Positions 26,007 through 35,593 of a stretch of 64,000 nt of DNA are shown here, piece after piece. Under the pieces are notes generated by a model that made no database searches, was not told the DNA's origin, and was given only the letters and a program-made list of their open reading frames with translations. Within the stretch, counting starts at the first letter, position 1. Each line of letters starts with the position of its first letter. Position numbers and translations under genes: made by a program. Origin of the DNA: Paenibacillus sp. FSL H8-0048 (GTDB taxonomy: Bacteria > Bacillota > Bacilli > Paenibacillales > Paenibacillaceae); contig NZ_JBBODF010000001.1 in assembly GCF_038002825.1 (NCBI RefSeq), forward strand, positions 1,922,001 to 1,986,000, given 5' to 3'.

Positions 26007-26840
26007 TTATCCTATGTAACCGATATAACTGACCAGCAGCGCTACAGCACCGCCTATTATAGAACTTACAGCATTTACAGTATCATTGTCCATCCAGCGC
26101 CAGCCCCTGGCGTATTCCGTCGGCTTCCCGCAGTGCATAGAGGCTTCGACCTCGCGGCCGCAGACTGTGCAGCGGTTCATCCGTTGCACAGTAGCCCCCA
26201 GTACGGAGTCGGCAAAAGCTCCCGCAAGCCCGCCCAGCAGTCCGGCGAGCGCCAGCAGCCAGAAGGCATGGGGCGTCATGCCGGAGGCCGCCCGCAGCAC
26301 CCAGGAGGCCGCGCCGATGAGCGTCCCTCCCGCCGCCGCGGCCAGTGTCCCGGGCAGGGAAACGCCGCCGGAGGTGCCTGCCGGAAGCACCTTCCCGGTC
26401 AGTACCGACCGGGGAGGCTTCCGGGCCAGCGTGCCGATCTCTGTCGCCCATGTATCCGAGGTCACGGTAGCCATCACCCCGATGAACAGGAAGCTCCAGA
26501 GCTCCAGCGGATAGACCGCGTTCAGCAGAACGGCCAGCATCCCGAGTCCGCCGTTGGCGAAGACCTGGCCCGCGTCGCGGCGTCCGGTTTTATCATACGC
26601 GGCCTCCAGCTCTGCCTTATTCTCATGATGCAGCTTCGACAGCAGCGTTGAAGAGATGAAGAACACGAGCAGGATACCGAACCAGAACAGATTCCCTGCA
26701 CCGAAATAGATCGTCCCCATGACCACTGCCGCCACCATCCCTGAGAAGCTAAGCGACTGCTTCCAGTAAGCGGCCCCGGCAACCAGCAGCGCACCGCAGG
26801 CCCCGATCAGCCATTGCAGCACTTCAAGTCCTGAAAGCAT
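26007..26840 (-). CDS. DUF92-family integral membrane protein
   Basis: This 277-residue protein has six or seven transmembrane helices and DUF92 motifs: HHENKAELEAAYDKTGRRDAGQV in parts, ANGGLGML, TSDTWATEIGTL, GGVSLPGTLAAAAGG and ADSVLGATVQ. Plant and archaeal relatives include prenyl-phosphate kinases of the VTE6 type, so a role in isoprenoid phosphate metabolism is possible but unproven here. A Cys pair CTVC with a later CGKP suggests a small metal site in a loop. It lies 4 bp after the FAH gene, in an operon. Confidence 0.85.
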   Translation of the reverse strand: MLSGLEVLQWLIGACGALLVAGAAYWKQSLSFSGMVAAVVMGTIYFGAGNLFWFGILLVFFISSTLLSKLHHENKAELEAAYDKTGRRDAGQVFANGGLGMLAVLLNAVYPLELWSFLFIGVMATVTSDTWATEIGTLARKPPRSVLTGKVLPAGTSGGVSLPGTLAAAAGGTLIGAASWVLRAASGMTPHAFWLLALAGLLGGLAGAFADSVLGATVQRMNRCTVCGREVEASMHCGKPTEYARGWRWMDNDTVNAVSSIIGGAVALLVSYIGYIG

Positions 26841-26844
26841 CGCC

Positions 26845-27468
26845 TTAACCGATCAGGCAGGTGCCCATGAGGGTGTCACCCCAGAACAGCTCGAACGAAT
26901 CGCCCGCCACTACCGGACCTACCCCGGCGGGGGTTCCAGTGAAGATAATATCGTCTTTGCCCAGCCCGTAGCGGGCGGCAATGAACTCAACGATTTTTTG
27001 CAGAGAGAAAATCATGTTCTTCACGTTCCCACGCTGAACCTCAATTCCGTTCTTGCGGACGGTGAAGTCAGTGGCCTCCAGCTCCTCTTCCTCAGGCAAT
27101 GCCATGTACGGTGTCAGCGGAGCTGCGTTCTTGAAGCCCTTGGCGGCTGTCCACGGCAGACCCTTCTTCTGCAGATCATTATGCACATCACGGAGCGTGA
27201 AGTCGAGGCCCAGCGCCATCACATCCACCAGCTCCTGCACGCTCATGCCCGGCACGTAATCACGCGCAATGCGAAGTACCAGCTCCCCCTCGTAATGAAT
27301 TAGTCCGGCGTCCTTGGGCAGATGGATGATCGCTTTATCCAGGGCCACAGCAGCATGAGACGGCTTCAGGAAGATCAGCGGCTCGGCAGGCACCTTGTTG
27401 CCCAGCTCCTCCGCATGTAATTGATAATTGCGTCCTACACAGTATACATTATTGATCGCACTGCTCAT
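26845..27468 (-). CDS. Fumarylacetoacetate hydrolase (FAH) superfamily protein
   Basis: This 207-residue single-domain protein has FAH family marks: YCVGRNYQLHAEELGN, PLIFLKPSHA, the metal ligands in HYEGELVLRIARD, TLRDVHNDLQ, and IIFTGTPAGVGPV near the end. Members hydrolyse or decarboxylate 2-oxo acids such as acylpyruvates and oxaloacetate, with a divalent metal. The exact substrate is not predictable. It is followed at 4 bp by the DUF92 gene. Confidence 0.92.
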   Translation of the reverse strand: MSSAINNVYCVGRNYQLHAEELGNKVPAEPLIFLKPSHAAVALDKAIIHLPKDAGLIHYEGELVLRIARDYVPGMSVQELVDVMALGLDFTLRDVHNDLQKKGLPWTAAKGFKNAAPLTPYMALPEEEELEATDFTVRKNGIEVQRGNVKNMIFSLQKIVEFIAARYGLGKDDIIFTGTPAGVGPVVAGDSFELFWGDTLMGTCLIG

Positions 27469-27519
27469 TGTTCCTTCAGCTCTCTTCCTCTATGAATTGG
27501 TGTGCTTACAGCAGCCTGA

Positions 27520-28254
27520 TCAAGCCTTCAAAAAGAGTTCGCCCCAAATATCCGGACGGTTCGTACAGATCATAATATCGGAATGCATCTCCGACAGGCG
27601 GCGCATTTCCTTACCTTTGTTCAAGGTCCATGCCATCACCTGCACGCCGCGCTCAATCAGGGATTTGGCCAGAACCGGACTAAGCCGGTCATAGCTGATG
27701 GATAAAAAGGAGCAGCCCAGCTCATCAAGCTTATCCGCAGGGTTACCATATCTGGAGTCATAGATCAGCCCTGTACGGAACCGCGCGTCCAGCTCCTTGA
27801 TCCGCCGCAATACACCTGCATCGAACGAGGTCAGCACCACTTCCTCGCGCATTCCCCTGGCGTTCACCAGATCAATAACCGCCTGCTCGAGACCCGGATA
27901 CATTTCCCCCACCGTCTTCAGTTCAATATTCAGCCGCAGCCGGCCTGACGCCAGAGCAAGCAGCTCTTCCAGTGAAGGCACCCGCTCTCCGCGAAAAGCA
28001 CGCCCCCTCCAGCTCCCCGCATCCAGCCGCCGCATGTGTTCATACTCCATATTCTTCACCTTGCCGTGTCCGTTGGTCGTGCGGTCCAGGGAATAATCGT
28101 GGATGACCACGGGGACCCCGTCCTTCGTCAGCTGCACATCAATCTCTATCCAGCGTACAAAAGGCAGCGCAATCGCCATCCGCACGGCGGCAAGTGTATT
28201 CTCAGGAGCTTTGCCGGAAAAACCGCGGTGGGCTACACACAAATTGTTCGTCAT
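27520..28254 (-). CDS. Glycerophosphodiester phosphodiesterase
   Basis: This 244-residue protein has the GDPD core: AHRGFSGKAPENTLAA (catalytic His and Arg), IEIDVQLTKDGVPVVIHD (metal-binding Glu/Asp and second catalytic His), and NIELKT. These TIM-barrel enzymes release glycerol 3-phosphate from glycerophosphodiesters. No signal peptide is present, so it is cytoplasmic. ATG 28254 follows GGAGGTG with good spacing; the in-frame GTG 28263 overlaps that site. The CapA-type gene ends 15 bp upstream on the same strand. Confidence 0.94.
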   Translation of the reverse strand: MTNNLCVAHRGFSGKAPENTLAAVRMAIALPFVRWIEIDVQLTKDGVPVVIHDYSLDRTTNGHGKVKNMEYEHMRRLDAGSWRGRAFRGERVPSLEELLALASGRLRLNIELKTVGEMYPGLEQAVIDLVNARGMREEVVLTSFDAGVLRRIKELDARFRTGLIYDSRYGNPADKLDELGCSFLSISYDRLSPVLAKSLIERGVQVMAWTLNKGKEMRRLSEMHSDIMICTNRPDIWGELFLKA

Positions 28255-28269
28255 TATACGCACCTCCGG

Positions 28270-29664
28270 CTATTTCACCGCTTGGGTCACAGTGCCGTCA
28301 TTGCGGACCTTGATCAGGCCGGAAGAAATAGACTGTATTCTGTGCAGCAGCAGCTGCCCGTCGGCATCGTTCATCGGCACCGGCTGCGCCAGCTCGGCAT
28401 CCATCGGCTTCAGCTTAAGAGCACATTGCCCCTGCTTGCTGCATTCCGCCTGGAATACCGCCGTCTCCCAAGTAGCCGGGATGGAGCCGCGTGTGAAAAT
28501 AAAGTTGCCTGTGCTGTAGGCGATCCATTTGCCTTTATAGGGCTCAATTCCCTGTAGCACATGCGGATGACCGCCCATCACAAGATCCGCTCCGGCATCA
28601 ATGAAGCTATGCCCGAGCGCCTGCTGGGTCTTATCATACTGCTCCATCCGCTCCCGTCCCCAATGGACGACGACAACGACAACATCGGCTTTTTGCTTGG
28701 CTGCGGCAATGGCCTTGAGCGCTTCCGCACTGTCATACACCGAGGCAAGGCCAGGCTTGCCCGCTTCCGCCTTCCATTCAATCACCGGCATCACCCGTGT
28801 GAACCCAAGCAGGGCAATCTTAATTCCATTACGTTCAAAATACTGCGCCGAATAAGCCTCCTGGCTATTCCGCCCTGCCCCCACATGAGGGATTCCGCGT
28901 TCGCCCAGATGCTTCAGGGTGTCCAGCAGACCTTCCTCCCCCTGATCCAGCGTGTGGTTGTTAGCCAGATTGACGGCATCCACACCGGCGGCTTTGAGCG
29001 CATCCAGTGCCTTCGGCGGGCCCTTGAACACAAACTGCTTGTTCTTGGCCCCGACCCCGCGTGTAGTAATCGGATTTTCCAGATTGACTACCGTGAGGTC
29101 ATCCTTCTTGAACATCCCATCCAGCGCACTGTAGGAATAGTCGTAGCCCTTCTGCTCCAGCAGCGCGCCTGCTTTTCCGCTGAAGATGATATCTCCGGCA
29201 AAGCTCAGCTTCACTGTCCCGCCGGAGCTGTTCTCCGGCAAGCCTGCGACCAGCCCGCTGCTGCTTGCCGTTGTGGCCTGCGGCGCATCCGTAGGGGTTG
29301 CCTGATCCGCCGGTGACGGTGCAGACGTAGCTTCCTTGGTCGCCGCAGGCACTGGAGAAGCCTCCGCTGTCTCCTCCGGAGCAGGCTCAGCAGTGGCTGT
29401 AGCCTCAACCCCTGGTACTTCCTCTGTAGAGACGGCTTCTGTAGGGGCTGCCGCCGTTGCAGCAGCTTCCGGCGAAGGGGAGGTAACAAGCGCCGCCGGC
29501 GGAGCAGCAGAGCCCTGCTGGTCCTTGTCGTCCATGAATGAATAAGCGAGCGCTGCGGTAATCATCAGCAGCAACGCCACATTGACCCATGCCCATACCC
29601 TTCTGCGCCGTCGCCTGCTATGTTGTCTCTTACCTTGTCTATTGCCTGATCTCGGCGGATACAT
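28270..29664 (-). CDS. Membrane-anchored CapA/PgsA-type metallophosphatase-like protein
   Basis: The 464-residue protein has a basic N-terminus (RQHSRRRRRRVWAW), one transmembrane helix (residues 26-42), and a linker of about 100 residues rich in Ala, Pro, Thr, Ser and Glu. A PGA_cap domain follows: LSFAGDIIFSG, VNLENPIT, VNLANNHTLDQG, VVVVHWGRE and GGHPHVLQGIE. This fold resembles metallophosphatases and includes CapA/PgsA of poly-gamma-glutamate synthesis. No other capsule gene is nearby, so a wider envelope role is possible. The GDPD gene follows 15 bp downstream. Confidence 0.9.
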   Translation of the reverse strand: MYPPRSGNRQGKRQHSRRRRRRVWAWVNVALLLMITAALAYSFMDDKDQQGSAAPPAALVTSPSPEAAATAAAPTEAVSTEEVPGVEATATAEPAPEETAEASPVPAATKEATSAPSPADQATPTDAPQATTASSSGLVAGLPENSSGGTVKLSFAGDIIFSGKAGALLEQKGYDYSYSALDGMFKKDDLTVVNLENPITTRGVGAKNKQFVFKGPPKALDALKAAGVDAVNLANNHTLDQGEEGLLDTLKHLGERGIPHVGAGRNSQEAYSAQYFERNGIKIALLGFTRVMPVIEWKAEAGKPGLASVYDSAEALKAIAAAKQKADVVVVVVHWGRERMEQYDKTQQALGHSFIDAGADLVMGGHPHVLQGIEPYKGKWIAYSTGNFIFTRGSIPATWETAVFQAECSKQGQCALKLKPMDAELAQPVPMNDADGQLLLHRIQSISSGLIKVRNDGTVTQAVK

Positions 29665-29715
29665 GAGTGCAAGTAATCTCCTTTACCCTTAAAGTGTTTC
29701 TATTATAGCATATCT

Positions 29716-29750
29716 AAAAACGGTGGAGCGCCACTGCTCCGCTCCACCGC
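29716..29750 (-). terminator. Terminator of the heme operon
   Basis: CGGTGGAGC pairs with GCTCCACCG, followed on the minus strand by TTTTTAG, 6 bp after the hemY stop. Confidence 0.8.
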
Positions 29751-29755
29751 TTCTT

Positions 29756-31216
29756 TTAGATTGTAGCTCCCGCCGGTTCCGGCAGCTTCGGGAGGCTGGC
29801 TGCGGCAGTCTCAGCCGTAAGCTTCGCCTGCTTGATGCAGTCCGGCATCCCGATGCCGTCATAGCCTGCGCCAAAGGCGTAAACGCCGGGCAGCTTCTGC
29901 GCCAGCTCACTGCGCAGGCCGGCAATCCGGCCGGGATGGCCGACCGGATACTGCGGCATGGACGACCTCAGCCGGGTGATCTCTGTGAACAGCGGTGCTG
30001 CGGTGATGCCCATAATCTCCTTCAGGTCCTTGCGCACCAGCTCGGCCAGTGCGTCATTCGGCAGCTCCACATTCTGTTCATCTCCCGACCGTCCCACATA
30101 ACAACGCAGCAGCACCTTATCATCAGGGCTGGTATGCAGCCATTTGGTAGAGGTCCAGGTGCAGGCGGTAATATTCCGCCCTTCCTTACGCGGAACCAGG
30201 AAGCCCGATCCGTCGTACTCGGTAACGATATCTTGCCGGGTGAACGCCAGAACTACATTAGCTACTGATACATAGTTCACTGCATCCAGCGCCGAGACAT
30301 CGACATGTGGACGCAGCAGCTCTGCGGCTGCGAAGTTCTGCACCGTAACATAGATGTCGTCTGCTTCCAGCAGCTCACCGCTCTCAAGCTCCACCTCATA
30401 ACGGGAAGCGCCGGAAGAACCGGCACCTCCCAGCACCCGGATGGATTTCGCTCCTGACCCCGTGAGCTGCCGGACATCCTGCAGCTCATGGATGAGCGCG
30501 TGCACGAGACTCTGCAATCCTTGACGGAAGGTGAGGAAGGCGCTTTTCTTCGTCCCGGTATGGGTCTCCACCGGCTTCCTGCCGGTCGTCATTCCACGGA
30601 TCAGGCTGCCGTACTGGCGCTCGACCTCACCGAACTGCGGAAAGGTCGCCTGAAGGCTGATCTTGCGCATATCCCCTGCATAGATTCCTGCCAGCAGCGG
30701 CTCCGTCATATTCTCCAGTACCTCTGTACCCAGACGGCGCTCAATCAGATCGCCAAGCGACTCATCCTCAGCACTGCGGCGGGGCGGGAGTACGAAATCC
30801 ATCATCGCCCGCATTTTGCCGCCGAAGGAGACCAGTCCGCTCTTCAGGAAGGGCTTCAGCTCTGTCGGAATGCCCAGCACAAGACCGGCAGGCATCGGAT
30901 GAAGCTTGCCCCGCTGCAGAATGTAGGTCTTCTTGGCGTTCGGATTCGTGCTTACCAGCTCATGGTCCAGCTCCAGCTCCCTGGCCAGATCGACCATCGC
31001 CGTCTTACGGGCGAGGAAGGAATCCGGGCCCTTCTCAATTACGAAGCCGTCACGGTGCAGCGTTTCGATTTTGCCGCCGAGGACCTTGTCCTTCTCAATT
31101 AATGTAATCTCCGGCTGGGTTCCAGCCTCACGGTAGAACTTGCGGATATAGAACGCGGCACTGAGCCCGCTAAGGCCTCCGCCGATAATAACTACCTTGC
31201 GGGGTGATGCGGTCAT
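29756..31216 (-). CDS. hemY: Coproporphyrinogen III oxidase, HemY/CgoX type
   Basis: This 486-residue FAD enzyme starts with VVIIGGGLSGLSAAFYIRK (dinucleotide-binding) and has LIEKDKVLGGKIET, FVIEKGPDSFLARK and the closing VYAFGAGYDGIGMPDCI. In Bacillota it oxidises coproporphyrinogen III to coproporphyrin III. Its ATG overlaps the hemH stop by 4 bp (ATGA), so the two are translationally coupled in hemE-hemH-hemY. A terminator follows directly. Confidence 0.95.
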   Translation of the reverse strand: MTASPRKVVIIGGGLSGLSAAFYIRKFYREAGTQPEITLIEKDKVLGGKIETLHRDGFVIEKGPDSFLARKTAMVDLARELELDHELVSTNPNAKKTYILQRGKLHPMPAGLVLGIPTELKPFLKSGLVSFGGKMRAMMDFVLPPRRSAEDESLGDLIERRLGTEVLENMTEPLLAGIYAGDMRKISLQATFPQFGEVERQYGSLIRGMTTGRKPVETHTGTKKSAFLTFRQGLQSLVHALIHELQDVRQLTGSGAKSIRVLGGAGSSGASRYEVELESGELLEADDIYVTVQNFAAAELLRPHVDVSALDAVNYVSVANVVLAFTRQDIVTEYDGSGFLVPRKEGRNITACTWTSTKWLHTSPDDKVLLRCYVGRSGDEQNVELPNDALAELVRKDLKEIMGITAAPLFTEITRLRSSMPQYPVGHPGRIAGLRSELAQKLPGVYAFGAGYDGIGMPDCIKQAKLTAETAAASLPKLPEPAGATI

Positions 31217-32166
31217 GGCAGATTCACCTTCAACTGGTTCGCCTTCGTTCGCACCACATCGCTGAGCACCGACATATAAGCCGGATCACTGTTCAGCGAG
31301 TCAATCCGCAAGAGACGCATATCCAGCTCGGAGACAAGCTGCTGTGCTTCAATATCCAGATCGTACAGCACCTCCAGATGGTCGGAGACGAAGCCGATCG
31401 GGGCTGACAGCACGTATTTCACCTGGCTCTCGGCCAGCTCACGCAGCGTATCGAGAATATCCGGTCCCAGCCAAGGCTCCGCTGTCCGGCCCGCACTCTG
31501 CCAAGTGAACTGCCAGGATTCTACCCCAGCCTGTGCGGCAATCGCCTCAGAGGTCTCCAGCAGCTGGTCACGGTAAGGATCGCCCATCGCCAGAATGCGT
31601 TCTGGAAGACTATGTGCACTGAACAGCACTCGCACTTCCTCGCGCGACGCGCCCGTTTCTTCGAACTCGTCCAGCTTGGCAGTCACTCTCCGGCTTAGCA
31701 CATCGATCAGCTCGGGGTGCATATGGTAGCTCTCAACGAACTCCATTTGAATACCGCAGGCTTCAGCTTTTTCCTTGGCGCGCTTGATATAGGTCCCTAC
31801 ACTCATTACAGAGTAATGCGGAGCCAGCACGATGCCTATCGCCTGGGTAATTCCGTCCCGGATCATGGCCTCGACACCATCCTCTATGAACGGTCTGGCA
31901 TGCTTCAGTCCCTGGTAGCATACGTACTGGATCTGCCCGCTGTTCAGCTTGGCCTGCAAGGCTTCCACCTGACGGTCGGTATTCTCTCTAAGCGGAAAAA
32001 CCCCGCCGACAATCGCCTTATAGCGGTCGGTCAATTCTTTGAGCTGCTCAGCAGAAGGAGCGTTCCCCCGGCGGATATGCGTATAATAAGCCTCTACATC
32101 CTCAAGGCTCTCAGGCGTGCCGTACGACATCACGAGTACTCCAATTTTGTTAGCCACGGTTTCCAT
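31213..32166 (-). CDS. hemH: Ferrochelatase (coproporphyrin III ferrochelatase)
   Basis: The 317-residue protein has ferrochelatase motifs: GVLVMSYGTPESLEDVEAYYTHIRRG, the conserved His in LAPHYSVMS, LFSAHSLPERI, WQFTWQSAGRT-EPWLGPD and PIGFVSDHLEVLYDLD with the conserved metal-site His and Glu. It inserts ferrous iron into coproporphyrin III. It lies between hemE and hemY in one operon. The gap to hemE is 75 bp. Confidence 0.96.
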   Translation of the reverse strand: METVANKIGVLVMSYGTPESLEDVEAYYTHIRRGNAPSAEQLKELTDRYKAIVGGVFPLRENTDRQVEALQAKLNSGQIQYVCYQGLKHARPFIEDGVEAMIRDGITQAIGIVLAPHYSVMSVGTYIKRAKEKAEACGIQMEFVESYHMHPELIDVLSRRVTAKLDEFEETGASREEVRVLFSAHSLPERILAMGDPYRDQLLETSEAIAAQAGVESWQFTWQSAGRTAEPWLGPDILDTLRELAESQVKYVLSAPIGFVSDHLEVLYDLDIEAQQLVSELDMRLLRIDSLNSDPAYMSVLSDVVRTKANQLKVNLP

Positions 32167-32241
32167 CCCCTTTTACGAATAATTAACGTCTCATACAGCA
32201 AAGAGCAAAGGATGCTGCCGCCCTTGATGCTATTTCTACAA

Positions 32242-33303
32242 CTATGCCAGCGGCGGTGCCGCCTGTTTCATTGCCGCTGCCGAATACTCATGCACGTAAT
32301 CCGTTAATTCCTTGAGCGTGTCCAGCGAAGCTTCAGGGAATAATCCATGTCCCAGGTTAAAAATATACCCCGGCTGCGTGATGCCTTCATCGATCAGTTC
32401 CTTGGCCCGGGCTTTGAGCATATCCATCGGCGCAGTCAGCAGGTATGGATCAAGATTGCCTTGAACCGCATAGCCTCCGCCCAGTCTGCGTCGTCCTTCG
32501 GTGATGCTTACCCGCCAGTCCAGTCCGATCACATCGGCCTGCAGCTTGGTCAAGCTGGGGAGCAGCTCCCCTGAGCTGACGCCGGGGAAGTATATTTTCG
32601 GAACGTCCAGATCGGACAACTCGGCAAAAATCCGGGTGATCGTAGGCAGCACATACTGCTCAAAATCACGCGGAGCCAGCGCCCCGACCCAGCTGTCGAA
32701 CAGCTGGAACGCCTTTCCGCCGCTGGCGACATGGGCGCGCAGATAGGTAATAACCATATCTCCCAGCTTCTCCATCAGCTTCTCCCACACCTGAGGCTGG
32801 CTGAACATCAGCTCCTTGGTGCGGTGATACGTCTTGGACGGTCTGCCTTCAATCAGATAACTGGCGATGGTGAACGGTGCTCCGGCAAAGGTAATCAGCG
32901 GGACGTCCAGCTCCTTGTCCAGTATGGCGATGGTCTCCAGAATATGGCCCAGATCGCCTTCCACATCAATCGGCTTCAGCCGGTGCACATCGCTTGCAGA
33001 GCGGATCGGATTCTCGATAACCGGCCCGATGTTCTTCACAATGTCAAAATCCACACCGAGGGAGGCCACCGGATTCATGATATCAGAATACAGAATCGCT
33101 GCGTCCACGCCCAGCTTACGCACAGGCATCAGGGTCACTTCAGCCGCAAGCTCGGGCTGCCTGCAGATCTCAAGCAGCGAATATTTCTCCTTGATTGTAC
33201 GGTAGTCGGGATCATACCGGCCAGCCTGCCGCATGTACCATACCGGGGTGTACTCCGTGGTCTGCTGTCTGCAGGCACGGATAAAAGTGTCGTTGTAGGT
33301 CAT
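32242..33303 (-). CDS. hemE: Uroporphyrinogen decarboxylase
   Basis: This 353-residue enzyme has the HemE hallmarks PVWYMRQAGRYDPDYR near the N-terminus, LYSDIMNP (catalytic Asp), FAGAPFTIASYLIEG, FDSWVGAL and NLGHGLFPEA. It removes four carboxylates from uroporphyrinogen III to give coproporphyrinogen III. It is the first gene of the heme operon. A divergent MFS gene starts 230 bp away. Confidence 0.97.
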   Translation of the reverse strand: MTYNDTFIRACRQQTTEYTPVWYMRQAGRYDPDYRTIKEKYSLLEICRQPELAAEVTLMPVRKLGVDAAILYSDIMNPVASLGVDFDIVKNIGPVIENPIRSASDVHRLKPIDVEGDLGHILETIAILDKELDVPLITFAGAPFTIASYLIEGRPSKTYHRTKELMFSQPQVWEKLMEKLGDMVITYLRAHVASGGKAFQLFDSWVGALAPRDFEQYVLPTITRIFAELSDLDVPKIYFPGVSSGELLPSLTKLQADVIGLDWRVSITEGRRRLGGGYAVQGNLDPYLLTAPMDMLKARAKELIDEGITQPGYIFNLGHGLFPEASLDTLKELTDYVHEYSAAAMKQAAPPLA

Positions 33304-33531
33304 GATAAGATCTCCATTAGATTTAATAGAATACTGTGATTAAACACATATCATTATTATGCCCCTTTTGTAAGCGGCTAACAACTCCCGGGCGCTGCCG
33401 GGAATGACAATCCAATGACATAACTATGACGAGTGTTGCATTAACCTGCTGAAAAAATGTGATATACTGATATAATGTCGTCTTTTCGTGATCGTTGTTG
33501 CAAGAAATTTCAGAAAGGAAGTGAAAGCACT

Positions 33532-34752
33532 TTGAAGAATTGGGAGACCTGGAAAATCAACCTCATGGTGCTTTGGTTTGGCCAATTCCTGGTAAATGCC
33601 GGGATGACTATGATTACCCCGTTTCTATCGCTTTATCTCGCCAAAGATTTGGGGGTGACCGGCGACCGCGCAATCGGGATGTGGGCCGGGCTTATTTTTG
33701 CCGCCAACTTCCTGACCTCATTTATCTTTCAGCCGCTCTGGGGCAAGCTTGCCGACAAATACGGACGCAAAATAATGCTTCTGCGTTCCAGCTTCGGCAT
33801 GGCGATTGTTATTGTCCTGATGGGCTTCGCCCAGTCCCCGATGCAGCTGCTGCTGCTCCGGCTGCTGAACGGAACCATCTCCGGCTTCAATCCCGCCTCT
33901 GTCGCGCTGGTCTCAGGCACCACACCGAAACCGAAGATGGGCTTCGCAATGGGGCTGATGCAGTCCGGCGCTGTGGCCGGAACGATTCTCGGGCCGCTGA
34001 TGGGCGGCTTACTGGCGGACTGGATCGGCTTCCGCCCTATTTTCTATGTGGTCGGCGCGCTTCTGTTCGTCGCTTCACTGCTGGCCTTATTCCTGGTCAA
34101 AGAGAAATTCGACCGCGCAGAAGCCGCACAGGTGCCTCAGGTATCCGTGCTGGAAGGCTTAAAGGAACTGGCGAAGGTGCCGCAGCTTCCCGCCCTGTTC
34201 GGCGTGACCTTCCTGCTGCAGTTCGCCATGGTCAGTCCAATGTCGCTGCTGCCGCTCTATGTAGAGAAGCTGCACGGCACCACCGTCGACCTTGCCTTCT
34301 GGGCAGGTATGGTCAGCGCCGTCACCGGTATCTCGAATATGCTCGCATCGCCGCTGCTCGGCAAGCTCAGCGACAAGGTGGGGGCCCACCGGATACTGAC
34401 CTTCGCGCTGATCGGCGCCGCTCTGTTCCTGATTCCGCAGGCGTTCGTGACCAGCGTCTGGCAGCTGATTCTCGTCCGCTTCCTGATGGGCGTCTTCATG
34501 GGCGGCCTGCTGCCGAGCGTCAACGCCCTGATTCGCTCCTATACGCCTGACGGCAAGGAGAGCCGGGCGTTTGGCTTCAACAGCAGTACGCTCGCGCTCG
34601 GTAATATGCTCGGTGCGGTGATCGGCGGATTCCTGTCGGGTTATATCGGGATTGAGGGTCTGTTCATCATATCAGGTGCTTTCCTGCTGATTAATACGGT
34701 CTGGGTGCGGATCAAGCTGTACAAGAAGACTGAACCCCGGCTATTCCGTTAA
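33532..34752 (+). CDS. MFS multidrug-type exporter (DHA1 group)
   Basis: The 406-residue protein has twelve helices and DHA1 signatures: motif A GKLADKYGRKIMLLRS between helices 2 and 3, and motif C-like GAVAGTILGPLMGGLLADWIGFRP in helix 5, found in drug/proton antiporters. The start is TTG 33532 after GGAAGTGA; the longer frame from 33475 adds a polar leader with no family match. It is divergent from the heme operon and has no adjacent regulator. The substrate is unknown. Confidence 0.9.
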   Translation: MKNWETWKINLMVLWFGQFLVNAGMTMITPFLSLYLAKDLGVTGDRAIGMWAGLIFAANFLTSFIFQPLWGKLADKYGRKIMLLRSSFGMAIVIVLMGFAQSPMQLLLLRLLNGTISGFNPASVALVSGTTPKPKMGFAMGLMQSGAVAGTILGPLMGGLLADWIGFRPIFYVVGALLFVASLLALFLVKEKFDRAEAAQVPQVSVLEGLKELAKVPQLPALFGVTFLLQFAMVSPMSLLPLYVEKLHGTTVDLAFWAGMVSAVTGISNMLASPLLGKLSDKVGAHRILTFALIGAALFLIPQAFVTSVWQLILVRFLMGVFMGGLLPSVNALIRSYTPDGKESRAFGFNSSTLALGNMLGAVIGGFLSGYIGIEGLFIISGAFLLINTVWVRIKLYKKTEPRLFR

Positions 34753-34797
34753 GGAGCTGCTTCTCTATGACGCGGGCGGGTGCTAATGTGAGTGATG

Positions 34798-35427
34798 CTA
34801 TTTCACCATCGCCAGCGCCAGGCCGTCATAGGCAGGCAGCAGCGTGCTGGTCAGGCGGGGATCGCCCGCGATCATCTCATTGAAGCGGCGCATGGCCTGG
34901 ACAGCCGGTCCGTTCTTCTCGGTATTGAGTGTGCGGCCGCGCAGAAAAATATTGTCCCCGGCAATAATCGCCCCCGGCGAAGCCAGCCGGATCGCATATT
35001 CCAGATAATTCGGATAGTTCTCCTTATCGGCATCGATGAAGAAGAAATCATACCTGTTCCCCTGTGCTTCGAGCAGCTTCAGGCTGTCCAGTGCAGGGCC
35101 TATCCGGTATTCCACCCGGTCGCCGAAGCCCGCCTGCTGCAGATGGCCCTGTGCCATCTCTGCATATTCAGCCTTAAGCTCCAGAGAGGTGAGACGGCCT
35201 TCCTGCGTCATTCCCCGGCACAGGCAGATTCCGCTGTAGCCGCCAAGCGCCCCGATCTCCAGCAGGTTCGCCGAGCGGGAGAGGGTCACCAGCATCGTCA
35301 GCAATCTGCCGTAGCCCGGGGCAATGGACACCTCCGGCATCCCCCCCGCCGCGATGGCTGCTTTGACTTGAAGCAATAATTCATCTTCTGTATATAGCTG
35401 TTCGCTGTACTCTTCCTGATTCTGCAT
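34798..35427 (-). CDS. SAM-dependent O-methyltransferase (Methyltransf_3 type)
   Basis: This 209-residue protein has the YrrM/CCoAOMT-like fold: LLEIGALGGYSGICLCRG (SAM motif I), LTSLELKAEYAEMAQGHL, DFFFIDADKENYPNYLEYAIRL (metal-binding Asp residues) and IIAGDNIFLRGR. YrrM-type relatives modify tRNA, others small catechols; the target here is uncertain. The ATG follows AGAGGAG. It is convergent with the MFS gene. Confidence 0.9.
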   Translation of the reverse strand: MQNQEEYSEQLYTEDELLLQVKAAIAAGGMPEVSIAPGYGRLLTMLVTLSRSANLLEIGALGGYSGICLCRGMTQEGRLTSLELKAEYAEMAQGHLQQAGFGDRVEYRIGPALDSLKLLEAQGNRYDFFFIDADKENYPNYLEYAIRLASPGAIIAGDNIFLRGRTLNTEKNGPAVQAMRRFNEMIAGDPRLTSTLLPAYDGLALAMVK

Positions 35428-35593
35428 ATGTATTCTCCTCTTGGATGGGTGTGTGCCTGCGGACAGGCATTGTGCAGAACTCTTCCTTACCCTATACTGT
35501 AAGCTGAACGTTCTGCAGGTCAGATGACAAACCAGTTACTCTATTGTACTGGCTATACGTATTTATCCACAAGTTAAACGGAGTTGAGCGCAT